The translations under genes and the position numbers were made by a program. DNA of 64,000 bases from Wenxinia saemankumensis (GTDB lineage Bacteria > Pseudomonadota > Alphaproteobacteria > Rhodobacterales > Rhodobacteraceae). The notes below the pieces were generated by a model. That model worked only from the letters and a program-made list of their open reading frames with translations. It made no database searches and had not been told where the DNA came from. This document shows, one piece after another, positions 46,645 to 54,993 of this stretch. Position 1 is the stretch's first letter; every line of letters starts with the position of its first letter. The DNA is taken from contig NZ_FQYO01000002.1 of the NCBI RefSeq assembly GCF_900141735.1, forward strand, positions 124,001-188,000, in the 5' to 3' direction.

Positions 46645-47559
46645 TCACAATTCGCCTTCCCATGGGGGATTGGCGCCGGCCCGGCTGACGGTGATCGCCG
46701 CCGCCGCCGCGCCGAGCGACAGCGCCGCCGCGATCTCGTCCTCGGACAGGGCGGCGACGCGGTCCTTGGTCAGCGCGCCGGTGCGGTAGAGCTGCGCCAG
46801 AACGCCCGCATTGAACGTGTCGCCGGCGCCGACCGTGTCGACCACCTCGACGCGGCGCGCCTCGACGCTCACCCGCCGTCCCTCCGCGTAGCCGGTCGCG
46901 CCGCGCGCCCCCTCGGTGATGAGGACCAGCTTCGCCCCCTTCCGCAGCAGCGCGGCCGCGAGGTCGTCGGTCGTACCCTGTCCGCCGAGCCAGCGCAGAT
47001 CCTCGTCCGACAGCTTCACGATGTCGGCGCGGGCGCACATCCGCTCGATCCGGCCGCGATAGGCGGCCTCGTCGGTAACGAAGCTCGGGCGGATGTTGGG
47101 GTCGATCATCGTGACCCGCCCGGCACATTCCCGCTCCTGCAGCGCCTCGTAGGCGGTGCCGCAGGGTTCCCCCACCAGGGAGATGCCGCCGAAGAACAGC
47201 GCCTCGGCCTTCACGTCCGGCAGGTCGTCCGGCGTGAGCATCCGCCCGGCCGTGTTCTCGTCGTAGAAGGTGTAGCTGGCATGGCCGTCGGTCAGCCGCA
47301 CGAAGGCGAGCGTGGTGGGCCGGGCGCTGACATGGGCGGGCGAGGCGTCGACGCGACTCGCCTCGAGGGTGGAGCGCAGGACGTCCCCGAACAGGTCCGA
47401 CGACAGGCCCGAGAAGAAGCCCGCCGGCACGCCCAGCCGGCCGAGCGCGATGGCGGTGTTGAAGACGGCGCCGCCGGCATAGGGGGCGAAGGCCTGCTCG
47501 CCCCCGGGGGTCGTCCGGGGCAGCATGTCGATCAGGGCTTCGCCGCAGGACAGGATCAT
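46645..47559 (-). CDS. PfkB-family carbohydrate kinase (fructokinase-like)
   Basis: The 304-residue product is a ribokinase-fold sugar kinase: start [38 protein letters not shown] near residues 29-43, and the C-terminal signature [17 protein letters not shown], whose Asp is the catalytic base. Fructokinase is the most likely activity by likeness of the N-terminus. A GGAG-like ribosome site precedes the ATG. It is on the same strand as dtd. Substrate is inferred. Confidence 0.88.
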   Translation of the reverse strand: MILSCGEALIDMLPRTTPGGEQAFAPYAGGAVFNTAIALGRLGVPAGFFSGLSSDLFGDVLRSTLEASRVDASPAHVSARPTTLAFVRLTDGHASYTFYDENTAGRMLTPDDLPDVKAEALFFGGISLVGEPCGTAYEALQERECAGRVTMIDPNIRPSFVTDEAAYRGRIERMCARADIVKLSDEDLRWLGGQGTTDDLAAALLRKGAKLVLITEGARGATGYAEGRRVSVEARRVEVVDTVGAGDTFNAGVLAQLYRTGALTKDRVAALSEDEIAAALSLGAAAAAITVSRAGANPPWEGEL

Positions 47560-47640
47560 CGGGGGCTCCTCGGGGCCGGAACTGGGGTCGGTGTCGCGGG
47601 ACCCCTGCCCTCAATCGGGGGGTTCGTCAACGCGGCTGTC

Positions 47641-48762
47641 TTATCGCGCCTGCCCGTAGAGGTAGAGCGCGATGCCGCCCAGGATCAGGGCCGCGATCGC
47701 GGCGAGGGTGATCTTCCACGCCGAATAGGGCCGCTCGCCCTGCACCTCGCCGGTCTGACCGTTCACCACGAACCGGAAGGTGCGGCCCTTGAACTTGTAG
47801 GCGGCGATCCAGATCGGCAGCAGCACGTGCTTGAAGGTCACGTCCGAGACGCGCGTGTCGAGCGCCGTGATCTGCTGCACGTCGCCGCCGATGTCGCGGC
47901 GCACGTCGGCGCGGATGATGCGGTCCATGATCTGCCGCGCCTCGCCGTAGCCGTCGGCCAGCTCGACCTGGTAGCCCTCCGCCCGGAAGCCGGCGACGAA
48001 TTGCGGCGAGTAGTCCCGCAACTCCGTCAGGTCCCACGGCTCGAGCGCGTCGGCATGCGCCTTGGGCAGCGAGGTGGACGCGAGGACCAGCACGTCGTCG
48101 AAGAACCGCGAGACCCGCCCCGCCGCGGCCCGCCAGCGGGTCCGCCTTTCCTGATAGGTCTGCCGCTTGCCGTTCACGGTGCGGGTGCGCGTGACGTAGT
48201 AATGATCGCCGCGCCGGCCGCGATACTGCGAGGCGGTATCGGCGTCGAAGGTCCAGTAGGGGACGTAGACGCCGTTCATCCGCCGGCCCGAACGGGCATA
48301 TTCCTTCACCCCGTTCGGCGCGAACCAGAGCGAGCCCAGCCACGAGCGCAAGGCCTCGCGCGCCCCGTCCTCGGTCACGGTGAAGGGCAGGATGCCCTGC
48401 GGCTTGATGTGCCGGTGCGTGCCGGTATCGGCGACGATCGGCGTGTCGCAGAACGGGCAGCGTTCGGCATGCGAGGCGCCCTCGATCTCGATGTCGGCGC
48501 CGCAGCTCGTGCAATGCGCGACGCGGCTCTCCTCCATCGGGGCGGCGCGCGACAGGGCGCCGAGCGCGGCCTCGAAATCGTTCTCCACGTTCGCGCCGGC
48601 CCGCGCTGCGGCGGTCTCGACATCCTGCCGGTGGCCGCAGAACGGGCAGACCATCTCGGTCTCGCCCGGCTGGTAGACGAGCTGCGCGCCGCAGCTCTCG
48701 CAGGGGAAGCGGTGCGCCTCGTCGGGGGCGGGCGCCTCGTCCATCGTGTCGACCTCGCTCAT
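47641..48762 (-). CDS. Double zinc-ribbon membrane protein
   Basis: The 373-residue product has two TFIIB-like zinc ribbons: Cys21-Cys24 with Cys39-Cys42, and Cys84-Cys87 with Cys102-Cys105. A central domain with GVYVPYWTFDADTASQYRGRRGDHYYV follows, and one membrane segment near residues 350-370 (ITLAAIAALILGGIALYLYG). Relatives are sometimes labelled as a helicase-like PriA protein, but no helicase motif is present, so that name is misleading. The ATG at 48762 gives a good ribosome site. It lies near the SPFH gene, with which it is linked in other Rhodobacterales as I recall. Confidence 0.75.
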   Translation of the reverse strand: MSEVDTMDEAPAPDEAHRFPCESCGAQLVYQPGETEMVCPFCGHRQDVETAAARAGANVENDFEAALGALSRAAPMEESRVAHCTSCGADIEIEGASHAERCPFCDTPIVADTGTHRHIKPQGILPFTVTEDGAREALRSWLGSLWFAPNGVKEYARSGRRMNGVYVPYWTFDADTASQYRGRRGDHYYVTRTRTVNGKRQTYQERRTRWRAAAGRVSRFFDDVLVLASTSLPKAHADALEPWDLTELRDYSPQFVAGFRAEGYQVELADGYGEARQIMDRIIRADVRRDIGGDVQQITALDTRVSDVTFKHVLLPIWIAAYKFKGRTFRFVVNGQTGEVQGERPYSAWKITLAAIAALILGGIALYLYGQAR

Positions 48763-48916
48763 CCCCGTCTCCCCCATGCCGTGCGCGTCGGGGCGACCTT
48801 GCGACAGCGCGGCCCGGGGGTCTAGGGCCGACACCGATCCGGCACCGCGCCATGTCCGGCGATCGGCGCGGCGAGGGGCCGGCCCCCGGCCGCGCCATCA
48901 GGGCGGCGGCGCGCGT

Positions 48917-49405
48917 TCAGGCGTGATGGCCCGGGCGCATCATGCGCCTGAGCGTGCCGTCGCCGCGCACGTAATGGTGCCAGAGCGCGGCCGCCGCATG
49001 CAGCAGGGCCAGGAGCATCAGCGCGTTGGCGGCGGCGGGGTGGACCTCTGCCAAGCCCTCGATCCCGGCGAACCAGGCGAGCGCCCCGCCCAGAGGCACC
49101 AGCAGGAGCAGCGCGTAGAGCAGCCAGTGCGAGGCCTTCGCCGCGAGGGCGACGGCGCCGCCCGCGCTCTCCACCGGGTCGGGCGCGCCCGAGGCGAGGC
49201 GCACGATCAGACGGACGCCCACGAGGACCAGCACGGCGAGGCCGAGCCAGACATGGACCGGCCAGCTCCCCGACCCGCCGCTCTCGATCCGGGCGTGCAG
49301 GGCGCGGCCCATCCCCTCGCCCAGCCACCAGGTGGCGAGGACGAGAAGGGCGACGATCCAGTGCAGCGCGATCTGGAGGGCGGAATACGAGCGACGATCG
49401 GCCAT
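48917..49405 (-). CDS. Cytochrome b561 family protein
   Basis: The 162-residue product is a four-segment diheme cytochrome b561: YSALQIALHWIVALLVLATWW with the first His, a second helix with WPVHVWLGLAVLVLVGVRLIVR, WLLYALLLLVPLGGALAWF, and a final helix LLALLHAAAALWHHYVRGDGTLRRM with the remaining His ligands. It transfers electrons from the quinone pool. It lies between the zinc-ribbon and SPFH genes, without overlap. Confidence 0.9.
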   Translation of the reverse strand: MADRRSYSALQIALHWIVALLVLATWWLGEGMGRALHARIESGGSGSWPVHVWLGLAVLVLVGVRLIVRLASGAPDPVESAGGAVALAAKASHWLLYALLLLVPLGGALAWFAGIEGLAEVHPAAANALMLLALLHAAAALWHHYVRGDGTLRRMMRPGHHA

Positions 49406-49549
49406 GGCGGGCCCTTTCCTTCTGGGCCCCCCCGATGCGGGAGGGCCTGCGCCATAGCTACGCGGCAGGCCGCGGTTTCCGTCGCTCGACGCTCCGGCGC
49501 GCCCGGCGGCCTGTTCTGCGATGCGGCCGCCGGGCGCAGGGCCGGAGGA

Positions 49550-50713
49550 TCAGCCCGCCGGGGGCGGCGGGGGCGGGGGCGGCGGCATCACGGTGAAGAG
49601 CTGCGCCAGTTCGGCGATCTCGCCCGCCTTGAGCCAGCCGGACTGGCCCTGCGTCCAGACCAGCGTCTCGCGCGTGAGGCCGCCCTCGCTGGCCATCCGG
49701 CCGAGCCGGGCCTTGCTGTATGGGCCATGGGTCTGGCCGTTCTCCGCGATGTGCCAGACATGCTCGACCGGGGGCGGCGGCGGCGCGGCAGGCGCGGCCT
49801 GCGGGGCGGGCTGGGCGGCGGCGGGCGCGCGTCCCCAGGGTCCGGCCTGACCCGCCATCGCGCCCCCCATCGCGTTGCCCATCGCCATGCCCATGCCCAT
49901 GCCGAGCCCGGCGCCCATGCCGTCGCCGGCGCCGCCCGGGTTCTCGGCCGCCTTGCCCATCGCCTCGGCCGCCTGGAACTGGGCGTATTTCCCCAGATCG
50001 CCGACGATCCCCATCGACGTGCGCTTGTCGAGCACCTTCTCGACTTCGGAAGGAAGGGAGATGTTCTCGATGTAGAATTCGGGGATGGAGAGGCCGTATT
50101 CGGCGATCATCGGCTTGATCGCCTCGGTGATCAGCTTGCCCAGATCGGCCGTGTTCGCCGCCATGTCGAGCACGGCTATCCCCGACCCGGCGAGGGCGCG
50201 CGACACTTCCTGCACCACGATGTTGCGGATCTGGAACGAGATCTCGTCGCTGGTGAACTCGCCGTCCGTGCCGACGATCTCGCCCATGAACTTCGCCGGA
50301 TCGGTGACCCGCATCGAATAGCTGCCGAAGGCCCGGATGCGGACCGGCCCGAATTCGGGGTCGCGCGCCATGATCGGGTTCCGCGTGCCCCACTTGAGGC
50401 CGTTGAACCGCGTCGTGTTGACGAAGTAGATCTCGCTCTTGAACGGCGACTGGAACCCGTGGTCCCAGTGCTGGAGCGTCGTCATGATCGGCATGTTGTT
50501 GGTCTCGAGCATGTAGAGACCGGGCTGGAAGGTATCGGCGAGCTGCCCTTCATGGACGAGGACGGCGGCCTGACCCTCGCGCACCGTCAGCTTGGCGCCG
50601 TACTTGATCTCGTGGCCGTAGCGCTCGAACCGCCACACCATCGTGTCGCGGGTGTCGTCGGTCCAGTGAATGACGTCGATGAATTGTCCGGACAGGAAAT
50701 CGAGAATGCCCAT
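49550..50713 (-). CDS. SPFH-GYF domain protein
   Basis: The 387-residue product has an SPFH (stomatin/prohibitin/flotillin-like) domain over residues 25-230, starting MGILDFLSGQFIDVIHWTDDT with YGHEIKYGAKLTVREGQAAVL and no obvious membrane segment. A Gly/Met-rich linker follows (residues 250-300, MGMGMGMAMGNAMG), then Pro/Ala, and a C-terminal GYF_2 domain (WHIAENGQTHGPYSKARLGRM). Homologues are often named virion core protein, without proof. SPFH proteins form scaffolds at membranes. GGGGAGC precedes the start. Confidence 0.82.
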   Translation of the reverse strand: MGILDFLSGQFIDVIHWTDDTRDTMVWRFERYGHEIKYGAKLTVREGQAAVLVHEGQLADTFQPGLYMLETNNMPIMTTLQHWDHGFQSPFKSEIYFVNTTRFNGLKWGTRNPIMARDPEFGPVRIRAFGSYSMRVTDPAKFMGEIVGTDGEFTSDEISFQIRNIVVQEVSRALAGSGIAVLDMAANTADLGKLITEAIKPMIAEYGLSIPEFYIENISLPSEVEKVLDKRTSMGIVGDLGKYAQFQAAEAMGKAAENPGGAGDGMGAGLGMGMGMAMGNAMGGAMAGQAGPWGRAPAAAQPAPQAAPAAPPPPPVEHVWHIAENGQTHGPYSKARLGRMASEGGLTRETLVWTQGQSGWLKAGEIAELAQLFTVMPPPPPPPPPAG

Positions 50714-50839
50714 GGGCGAGTGCTCCCCAAGCTTCAATGCCTTTGCCCTTATCAAATGGAGAAGGGCCGGGCCAGTCGCAAGACCGGGTCGGGCGGGCGG
50801 GGTCGATGCGGGACCGGCGGCGCGCCGGTCCCGCTCCGC

Positions 50840-51805
50840 TCAGGCGTATCTCTCGACGCTGCGCATCTGCGCGTAGGAATAGCGGTAGCCATGGGCGAAA
50901 CCGATCGGCAGGATCGTCTCGATCTCGGCCATGTCGGCATCGCTGAGCGCGACCTCTGCGGCGCCGGCCCATTCGGCCAGGTGCCCTGCCGTGCGTGTGC
51001 CGGGGATCGGGATCATGTGATCGCCCTTGTGCAGCACCCAGGCGAGCGCGGCGGCGGCGACCGTCAGCCCGCGCCCGTGCGCCCAGTCCTTGAACGGGTC
51101 GATGGCGGCCCGGTTCAGCCTGTAGTTTTCGTCCGAGAAACGGGGCATCGCGCCGCGGAAGGCGTCGCGGATCGCCGGGTAGCGCTCGCTGAAGACGCCG
51201 CGCGCCAGAGGCGAGAAGGGCACGAAGGCGATCCCGAGCTCGGCGCAGGCCTGCACTATCCCCAGCTCGGGTTCGCGGGTCCAGAGGGAGTATTCGCTCT
51301 GCACGGCCATGCAGGGCCGTTCGGCATGGGCGCGGCGCAGCGTGGCCGGGGCCACCTCCGACAGGCCGTAGCCGCCGATCAGCCCCTCGTCGATGAAGCG
51401 CCCGTAGACGCCGGCGATCTCCTCGGGGCTCATGTCCGGGTCCCGGCGATGCGCGTAGTAGAGCGCGACGTGATCGACGCCGAGCCGCCGGAGCGATCCC
51501 TCCAGCTCACGCCGCAGATAGGCCTCGGAGGTGTCGACGGGCTTCTCCTCCTGACGGGTGATCCCGCCCTTGGTCGCGATGACGGGGCGGTGGCCGCGAC
51601 TCGCGATCCAGGCGCCGACCACCTGTTCCGAGACATGGGGGCCGTAGACGTTGGCGGTGTCGAGGAAGTCGATTCCGGCGTCCCACGCCGCGTCGAGACA
51701 GCGCAACGAGGTGGCCTCGTCCGTCTCGCCGAACATGCCGGCGAAACTCATGCAGCCGAGGCCGATGGCAGAGACGTCGCGGTCCCCGAGCTTGCGGGTC
51801 TTCAT
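50840..51805 (-). CDS. Aldo/keto reductase
   Basis: The 321-residue NADPH-dependent aldo/keto reductase has the tetrad region FLDTANVYGPHVSEQ (Asp and Tyr), ATKGG with Lys, and a His in YAHRRDPDM. The C-terminal part carries IPIPGTRTAGHLAEW for NADPH binding. It starts 4 bases after the deoD stop, so the two form an operon. The substrate is unknown; a role linked to nucleoside or deoxysugar catabolism is only inference. Confidence 0.9.
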   Translation of the reverse strand: MKTRKLGDRDVSAIGLGCMSFAGMFGETDEATSLRCLDAAWDAGIDFLDTANVYGPHVSEQVVGAWIASRGHRPVIATKGGITRQEEKPVDTSEAYLRRELEGSLRRLGVDHVALYYAHRRDPDMSPEEIAGVYGRFIDEGLIGGYGLSEVAPATLRRAHAERPCMAVQSEYSLWTREPELGIVQACAELGIAFVPFSPLARGVFSERYPAIRDAFRGAMPRFSDENYRLNRAAIDPFKDWAHGRGLTVAAAALAWVLHKGDHMIPIPGTRTAGHLAEWAGAAEVALSDADMAEIETILPIGFAHGYRYSYAQMRSVERYA

Positions 51806-51809
51806 GGCG

Positions 51810-52520
51810 TCATTCTCCGGGGAAGGCGGCGGCGAGGGCGATCTCGATCATCTGGCCGAAGCTGCGCTCGCGTTGGTCGGAGGGCAGCTCCTCTCCGGTC
51901 TGCAGGTGGTCCGAGACGGTGAGGATGGCGAGGGCGCGGCATCCGTGCCGGGCGGCGAGGATGTAGAGCTCCGCCGCCTCCATCTCGACGCCGAGGATGC
52001 CGTGCCGGGTCAGCTGCTCGGTCAGGTCGCCGCGTTCGTCGTAGAACGTGTCCGAGGAATGGATGCCGCCCACATGGGTGGGCGCGCCGATCGCCTCGGC
52101 CGCGTCCGCCGCGGCGCGCAACAGGCCCCAATCGGCATGCGGGGCGTAGTTCAGCTCGCGCAGGATCGTGGCCGAGGGGGTCGAGACCGAGCTGGCGCTC
52201 ATCGCGAGGATCACGTCCCGCACCTTCACATGCGCCTGCATCCCGCCGCAGGATCCGACGCGGATCAGCGTCCGGGCGCCGTAGTCGCGGATGAGTTCGT
52301 TGGCGTAGATCGACAGGGAGGGCATGCCCATGCCGCTGCCCTGGATCGTCACCGGATGGCCGCGCCAGGTGCCGGTGAAGCCCAGCTCGCCGCGCACCTC
52401 GGTCACGAGGCGGGCATCGTCCAGGTAGGTCTCGGCCGCCCAGCGGGCGCGGTAGGGATCGCCCGGTATGAGGACCGTCTCCGCGATCTCGCCCGGTTTC
52501 GCCCCGATATGAACCGTCAT
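51810..52520 (-). CDS. deoD: DeoD purine nucleoside phosphorylase
   Basis: DeoD phosphorolyses purine (deoxy)nucleosides to base and (deoxy)ribose-1-phosphate. The 236-residue product has [18 protein letters not shown] (phosphate site), [10 protein letters not shown], and [17 protein letters not shown] with [11 protein letters not shown], the family's active-site region. AAGGAGGA precedes the ATG at 52520. It forms an operon with the aldo/keto reductase. With deoC at 43 kb it gives a path to glyceraldehyde-3-phosphate and acetaldehyde. Confidence 0.94.
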   Translation of the reverse strand: MTVHIGAKPGEIAETVLIPGDPYRARWAAETYLDDARLVTEVRGELGFTGTWRGHPVTIQGSGMGMPSLSIYANELIRDYGARTLIRVGSCGGMQAHVKVRDVILAMSASSVSTPSATILRELNYAPHADWGLLRAAADAAEAIGAPTHVGGIHSSDTFYDERGDLTEQLTRHGILGVEMEAAELYILAARHGCRALAILTVSDHLQTGEELPSDQRERSFGQMIEIALAAAFPGE

Positions 52521-52579
52521 CGGCCATCCTCCTTCTGGTCGGAGGGCAGGATGGCCGAGGACGGCGCGGGCCGAAAGCC

Positions 52580-52900
52580 CTACTTGATCTCGAAATCCGA
52601 GATCGGGCGGCCGGCATCCTCGGCCTCGACGATCCATTTCGGACGGCGGCCCTTGCCGGTCCAGGTCTGGGACGGATCCTCGGGATTGCGGTATTTCGCG
52701 GTGCCTTTCGTCCGCGCCTTGCGGCCCTTTGCCGCGCCGGTGAGTTCGGCGAGAGAGAAGCCATGCTCGGCCGCGGCCCGTTCCGCCGCCTCCATCGCCT
52801 TCTTCTTTTCGCGGTCCTCGACGCTGCTCAGCGCCTGCGAGAGTTTCTTCTGATGATCCTCGAGGTCCTTTCGGGACATCGACATGTAATCGACTGACAT
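52580..52900 (-). CDS. H-NS/HvrA-family DNA-binding protein
   Basis: The 106-residue product has an N-terminal coiled coil for oligomers ([20 protein letters not shown], then [17 protein letters not shown]) and a C-terminal DNA-binding part [22 protein letters not shown], with the family's TWTGKGR loop. These proteins (HvrA, Spb, Bph3 type) bind AT-rich or curved DNA. The ATG at 52900 follows GGAGAAAG. The 224-base gap upstream is AT-rich for this window (TTTAATGAG region), fitting self-regulation or a strong promoter. Confidence 0.9.
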   Translation of the reverse strand: MSVDYMSMSRKDLEDHQKKLSQALSSVEDREKKKAMEAAERAAAEHGFSLAELTGAAKGRKARTKGTAKYRNPEDPSQTWTGKGRRPKWIVEAEDAGRPISDFEIK

Positions 52901-53127
52901 TGCTTTCTCCGGGGTCCTGGAAATGAGGCGTGGAACGGAATCACTCGAAAACCTAATTCCCGATACTTTAATGAGAAGGAAACGCAAGAGGTATTCGGCA
53001 TCGGGGCCGCGAGCCGTGGACCCGAATGCCATTCATCGGCGACGCGCGGCAATTGCACCCGCGGCGGGGCGAGGCGGCGGAACGATGCCGGCTGGGCTTG
53101 TCGGCCACCGGATGGCATGGTCCGCGC

Positions 53128-54495
53128 ATGTTCGGCACCGTCGAGATCCCGATCTGGCTCTTCGCGCTCATCCTGCTCTTCGCGGCGGTGACCTTCGCGT
53201 CGCATTTCCTGTTTCCGTCGGTGCGCTGGTTCTTCCGCCGCCGGGCGGAACGGCTGGTGGCGCGGCTCAACACCCGGCTGCAGCGCCCGATCGAGCCGTT
53301 CAAGCTGGCGCGCCGGCACGACATGATCCAGCGCCTGATCTACGATCCCGCCGTGACCGAGGCGATGGTCGAGCATGCCCGCAAGGAGGGGGTGCCCGAG
53401 AACGTCGCCTTCGAGCAGGCCAAGGCCTATGCGCGGGAGATCGTGCCGAGTTTCTCGGCCACGGCCTATTTCACCTTCGGCACGCGGCTGGCGCGGTGGC
53501 TGTCGAATTCGCTCTACCGGATCCGGCTCGGCCGTTTCGACCGCGACGACCCGGACGGGATCGCGCCGGACGCCACGGTGATCTACGTCATCAACCATCG
53601 GTCCAACATGGACTACGTCCTCGTCACCTGGCTGGTGAGCGAGACCTCGGCCCTGTCCTACGCGGTGGGGGAATGGGCGCGGGTCTGGCCGCTCTCGTCG
53701 ATGATCCGGTCGATGGGGGCCTATTTCATCCGGCGCCGGTCGCGCGGGGCGCTCTACCGGCGGGTCCTGGCGCGCTACGTCCAGCTCGCCACGGATGGCG
53801 GCGTGACGCAGGCGATCTTTCCCGAGGGCGGGCTCAGCCTCGACGGGCGGGCGCAGCCGCCGCGGCTGGGGCTTCTGAGCTACATCATCGACGGCGCGGC
53901 GCGGCGGGCGCGGGACGTGGTCTTCGTGCCGGTCGGGCTGAACTACGACAGGGTGCTCGAGGACGGGATCCTGATCGCGGCCGGCCGGGCCGGGCGGCGC
54001 AGGTTCCGCCCGCCCATCTTCCGCGCGCTGTTCGGGATCGGGGCCTACCTGCTGCGTTTCGTCACTTTCCGCACGCGGCCCTACGGCGTCGCCTCGGTCG
54101 GGTTCGGCACGCCGCTCTCGCTGCGGGAGTGGTCGGCGGGGCGCGAGGAGGTGGCGGTCGAGGCGCTGGCGGAAGAGCTGATGCGCCGCATCGGCGCCGT
54201 CATCCCGGTCCTTCCGGTGCCGCTCGTGGCGCGCGCGATCCTGCGCGGGGCGCGGAGCGAGACGGAGATCGAGGCGATGGTCGATGCCGACATGGCCGCG
54301 CTGGCCGCCTGCGGGGCGAGCCTGCCGCGGCGGGGACCGCGGGACGTCGTGGCCGACGCGCTGCGGATCCTGCGGGAGCGGCGCCTGGTGACAGGCGGGG
54401 CCGAGATCGCGCCCGTCGCCGGCAAGGCCCCGATCCTCGACTTCTACGCGGCCTCCATCGCGCATCATTTCGAGAGGCCGCTCACGGGACCGTGA
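53128..54495 (+). CDS. PlsB-like 1-acyltransferase
   Basis: The 455-residue product has an N-terminal membrane segment (IPIWLFALILLFAAVTFASHF), the acyltransferase motif NHRSNMDY (His and Asp of HX4D) and FPEGGLS (motif III), placing it among glycerol-3-phosphate acyltransferase-like enzymes (PlsC/PlsB domain). The ATG at 53128 is chosen because earlier residues are Arg/Gly-rich and unlike the family. It stands divergent from the H-NS-like gene. It is probably a phospholipid-synthesis enzyme at the inner membrane; the exact substrate is inferred. Confidence 0.85.
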   Translation: MFGTVEIPIWLFALILLFAAVTFASHFLFPSVRWFFRRRAERLVARLNTRLQRPIEPFKLARRHDMIQRLIYDPAVTEAMVEHARKEGVPENVAFEQAKAYAREIVPSFSATAYFTFGTRLARWLSNSLYRIRLGRFDRDDPDGIAPDATVIYVINHRSNMDYVLVTWLVSETSALSYAVGEWARVWPLSSMIRSMGAYFIRRRSRGALYRRVLARYVQLATDGGVTQAIFPEGGLSLDGRAQPPRLGLLSYIIDGAARRARDVVFVPVGLNYDRVLEDGILIAAGRAGRRRFRPPIFRALFGIGAYLLRFVTFRTRPYGVASVGFGTPLSLREWSAGREEVAVEALAEELMRRIGAVIPVLPVPLVARAILRGARSETEIEAMVDADMAALAACGASLPRRGPRDVVADALRILRERRLVTGGAEIAPVAGKAPILDFYAASIAHHFERPLTGP

Positions 54496-54560
54496 TTCCG
54501 CTTGCCGCAGGGTCAGCGCGCCGCCTAGAACACGGCCATCGAAGAGAAGGAACGACGACG

Positions 54561-54926
54561 ATGGCATTTCAATTCGGGCGATTCATGGCGGTGGCACTGG
54601 TCGGGGGGCTGCTGGCCGGATGCGAGGCGACGCCGACGACCGGCGGCGGCATGGTCTCGGACGGGCTGAACCGGAACGTCCTGATCCAGAACCGCTCGGG
54701 CACGACGATCTATCGGTTCTACGGATCGAATGTCGGGACCAACTCGTGGGAAGAGGACATTCTCGGCGCGAACGTCCTGCCGAACGGGCAATCGATCATG
54801 ATCGATTTCGACGACGGCACCGGCTATTGCGATTTCGACTTCAAGATCGAATTCATCGACGGCTCGACGGTCGAGGATTACGGAATCGACGTCTGCGCGA
54901 TCGGGACCTACACGGTCTATCCGTAG
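54561..54926 (+). CDS. Small secreted lipoprotein
   Basis: The 121-residue product has a lipoprotein signal peptide ending GGLLAGC (Cys21). The rest is a small beta-rich domain with NRNVLIQNRSGTTIYRFYGSN, a Asp/Gly turn GQSIMIDFDDGTGYCDFDFKI and IDVCAIGTYTVYP; two late Cys may bond. No known domain. GAAGAGAAGGAACGACG precedes the ATG. It lies between the acyltransferase and peptidase genes. Function unknown; an outer-membrane anchored envelope protein is likely. Confidence 0.78.
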   Translation: MAFQFGRFMAVALVGGLLAGCEATPTTGGGMVSDGLNRNVLIQNRSGTTIYRFYGSNVGTNSWEEDILGANVLPNGQSIMIDFDDGTGYCDFDFKIEFIDGSTVEDYGIDVCAIGTYTVYP

Positions 54927-54966
54927 GCCGGGGGCCCCCTCGCCTCTGCTCGGTTTCGGGTCTAGG

Positions 54967-54990
54967 ACTCTCCTTCGCGAGAAGGAGAGT
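54967..54990 (+). promoter_or_regulatory. Hairpin burying the Shine-Dalgarno of the M3 gene
   Basis: ACTCTCCTTC (54967-54976), loop GCGA (a GNRA tetraloop) and GAAGGAGAGT (54981-54990) form a perfect 10-bp stem. The 3' arm contains the AAGGAG ribosome site, three bases before ATG 54994. In the folded RNA the site would be fully paired, so translation should be restricted unless the stem opens. This could be a translational switch or an RNA that needs an upstream event to open it. No U-run follows. Confidence 0.75.
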
Positions 54991-54993
54991 TCG

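Noticed and set aside
54967-54990. Hairpin as terminator of the small lipoprotein gene
   Set aside because: No U-run follows and the next gene's start is only three bases away; a leader structure fits better.
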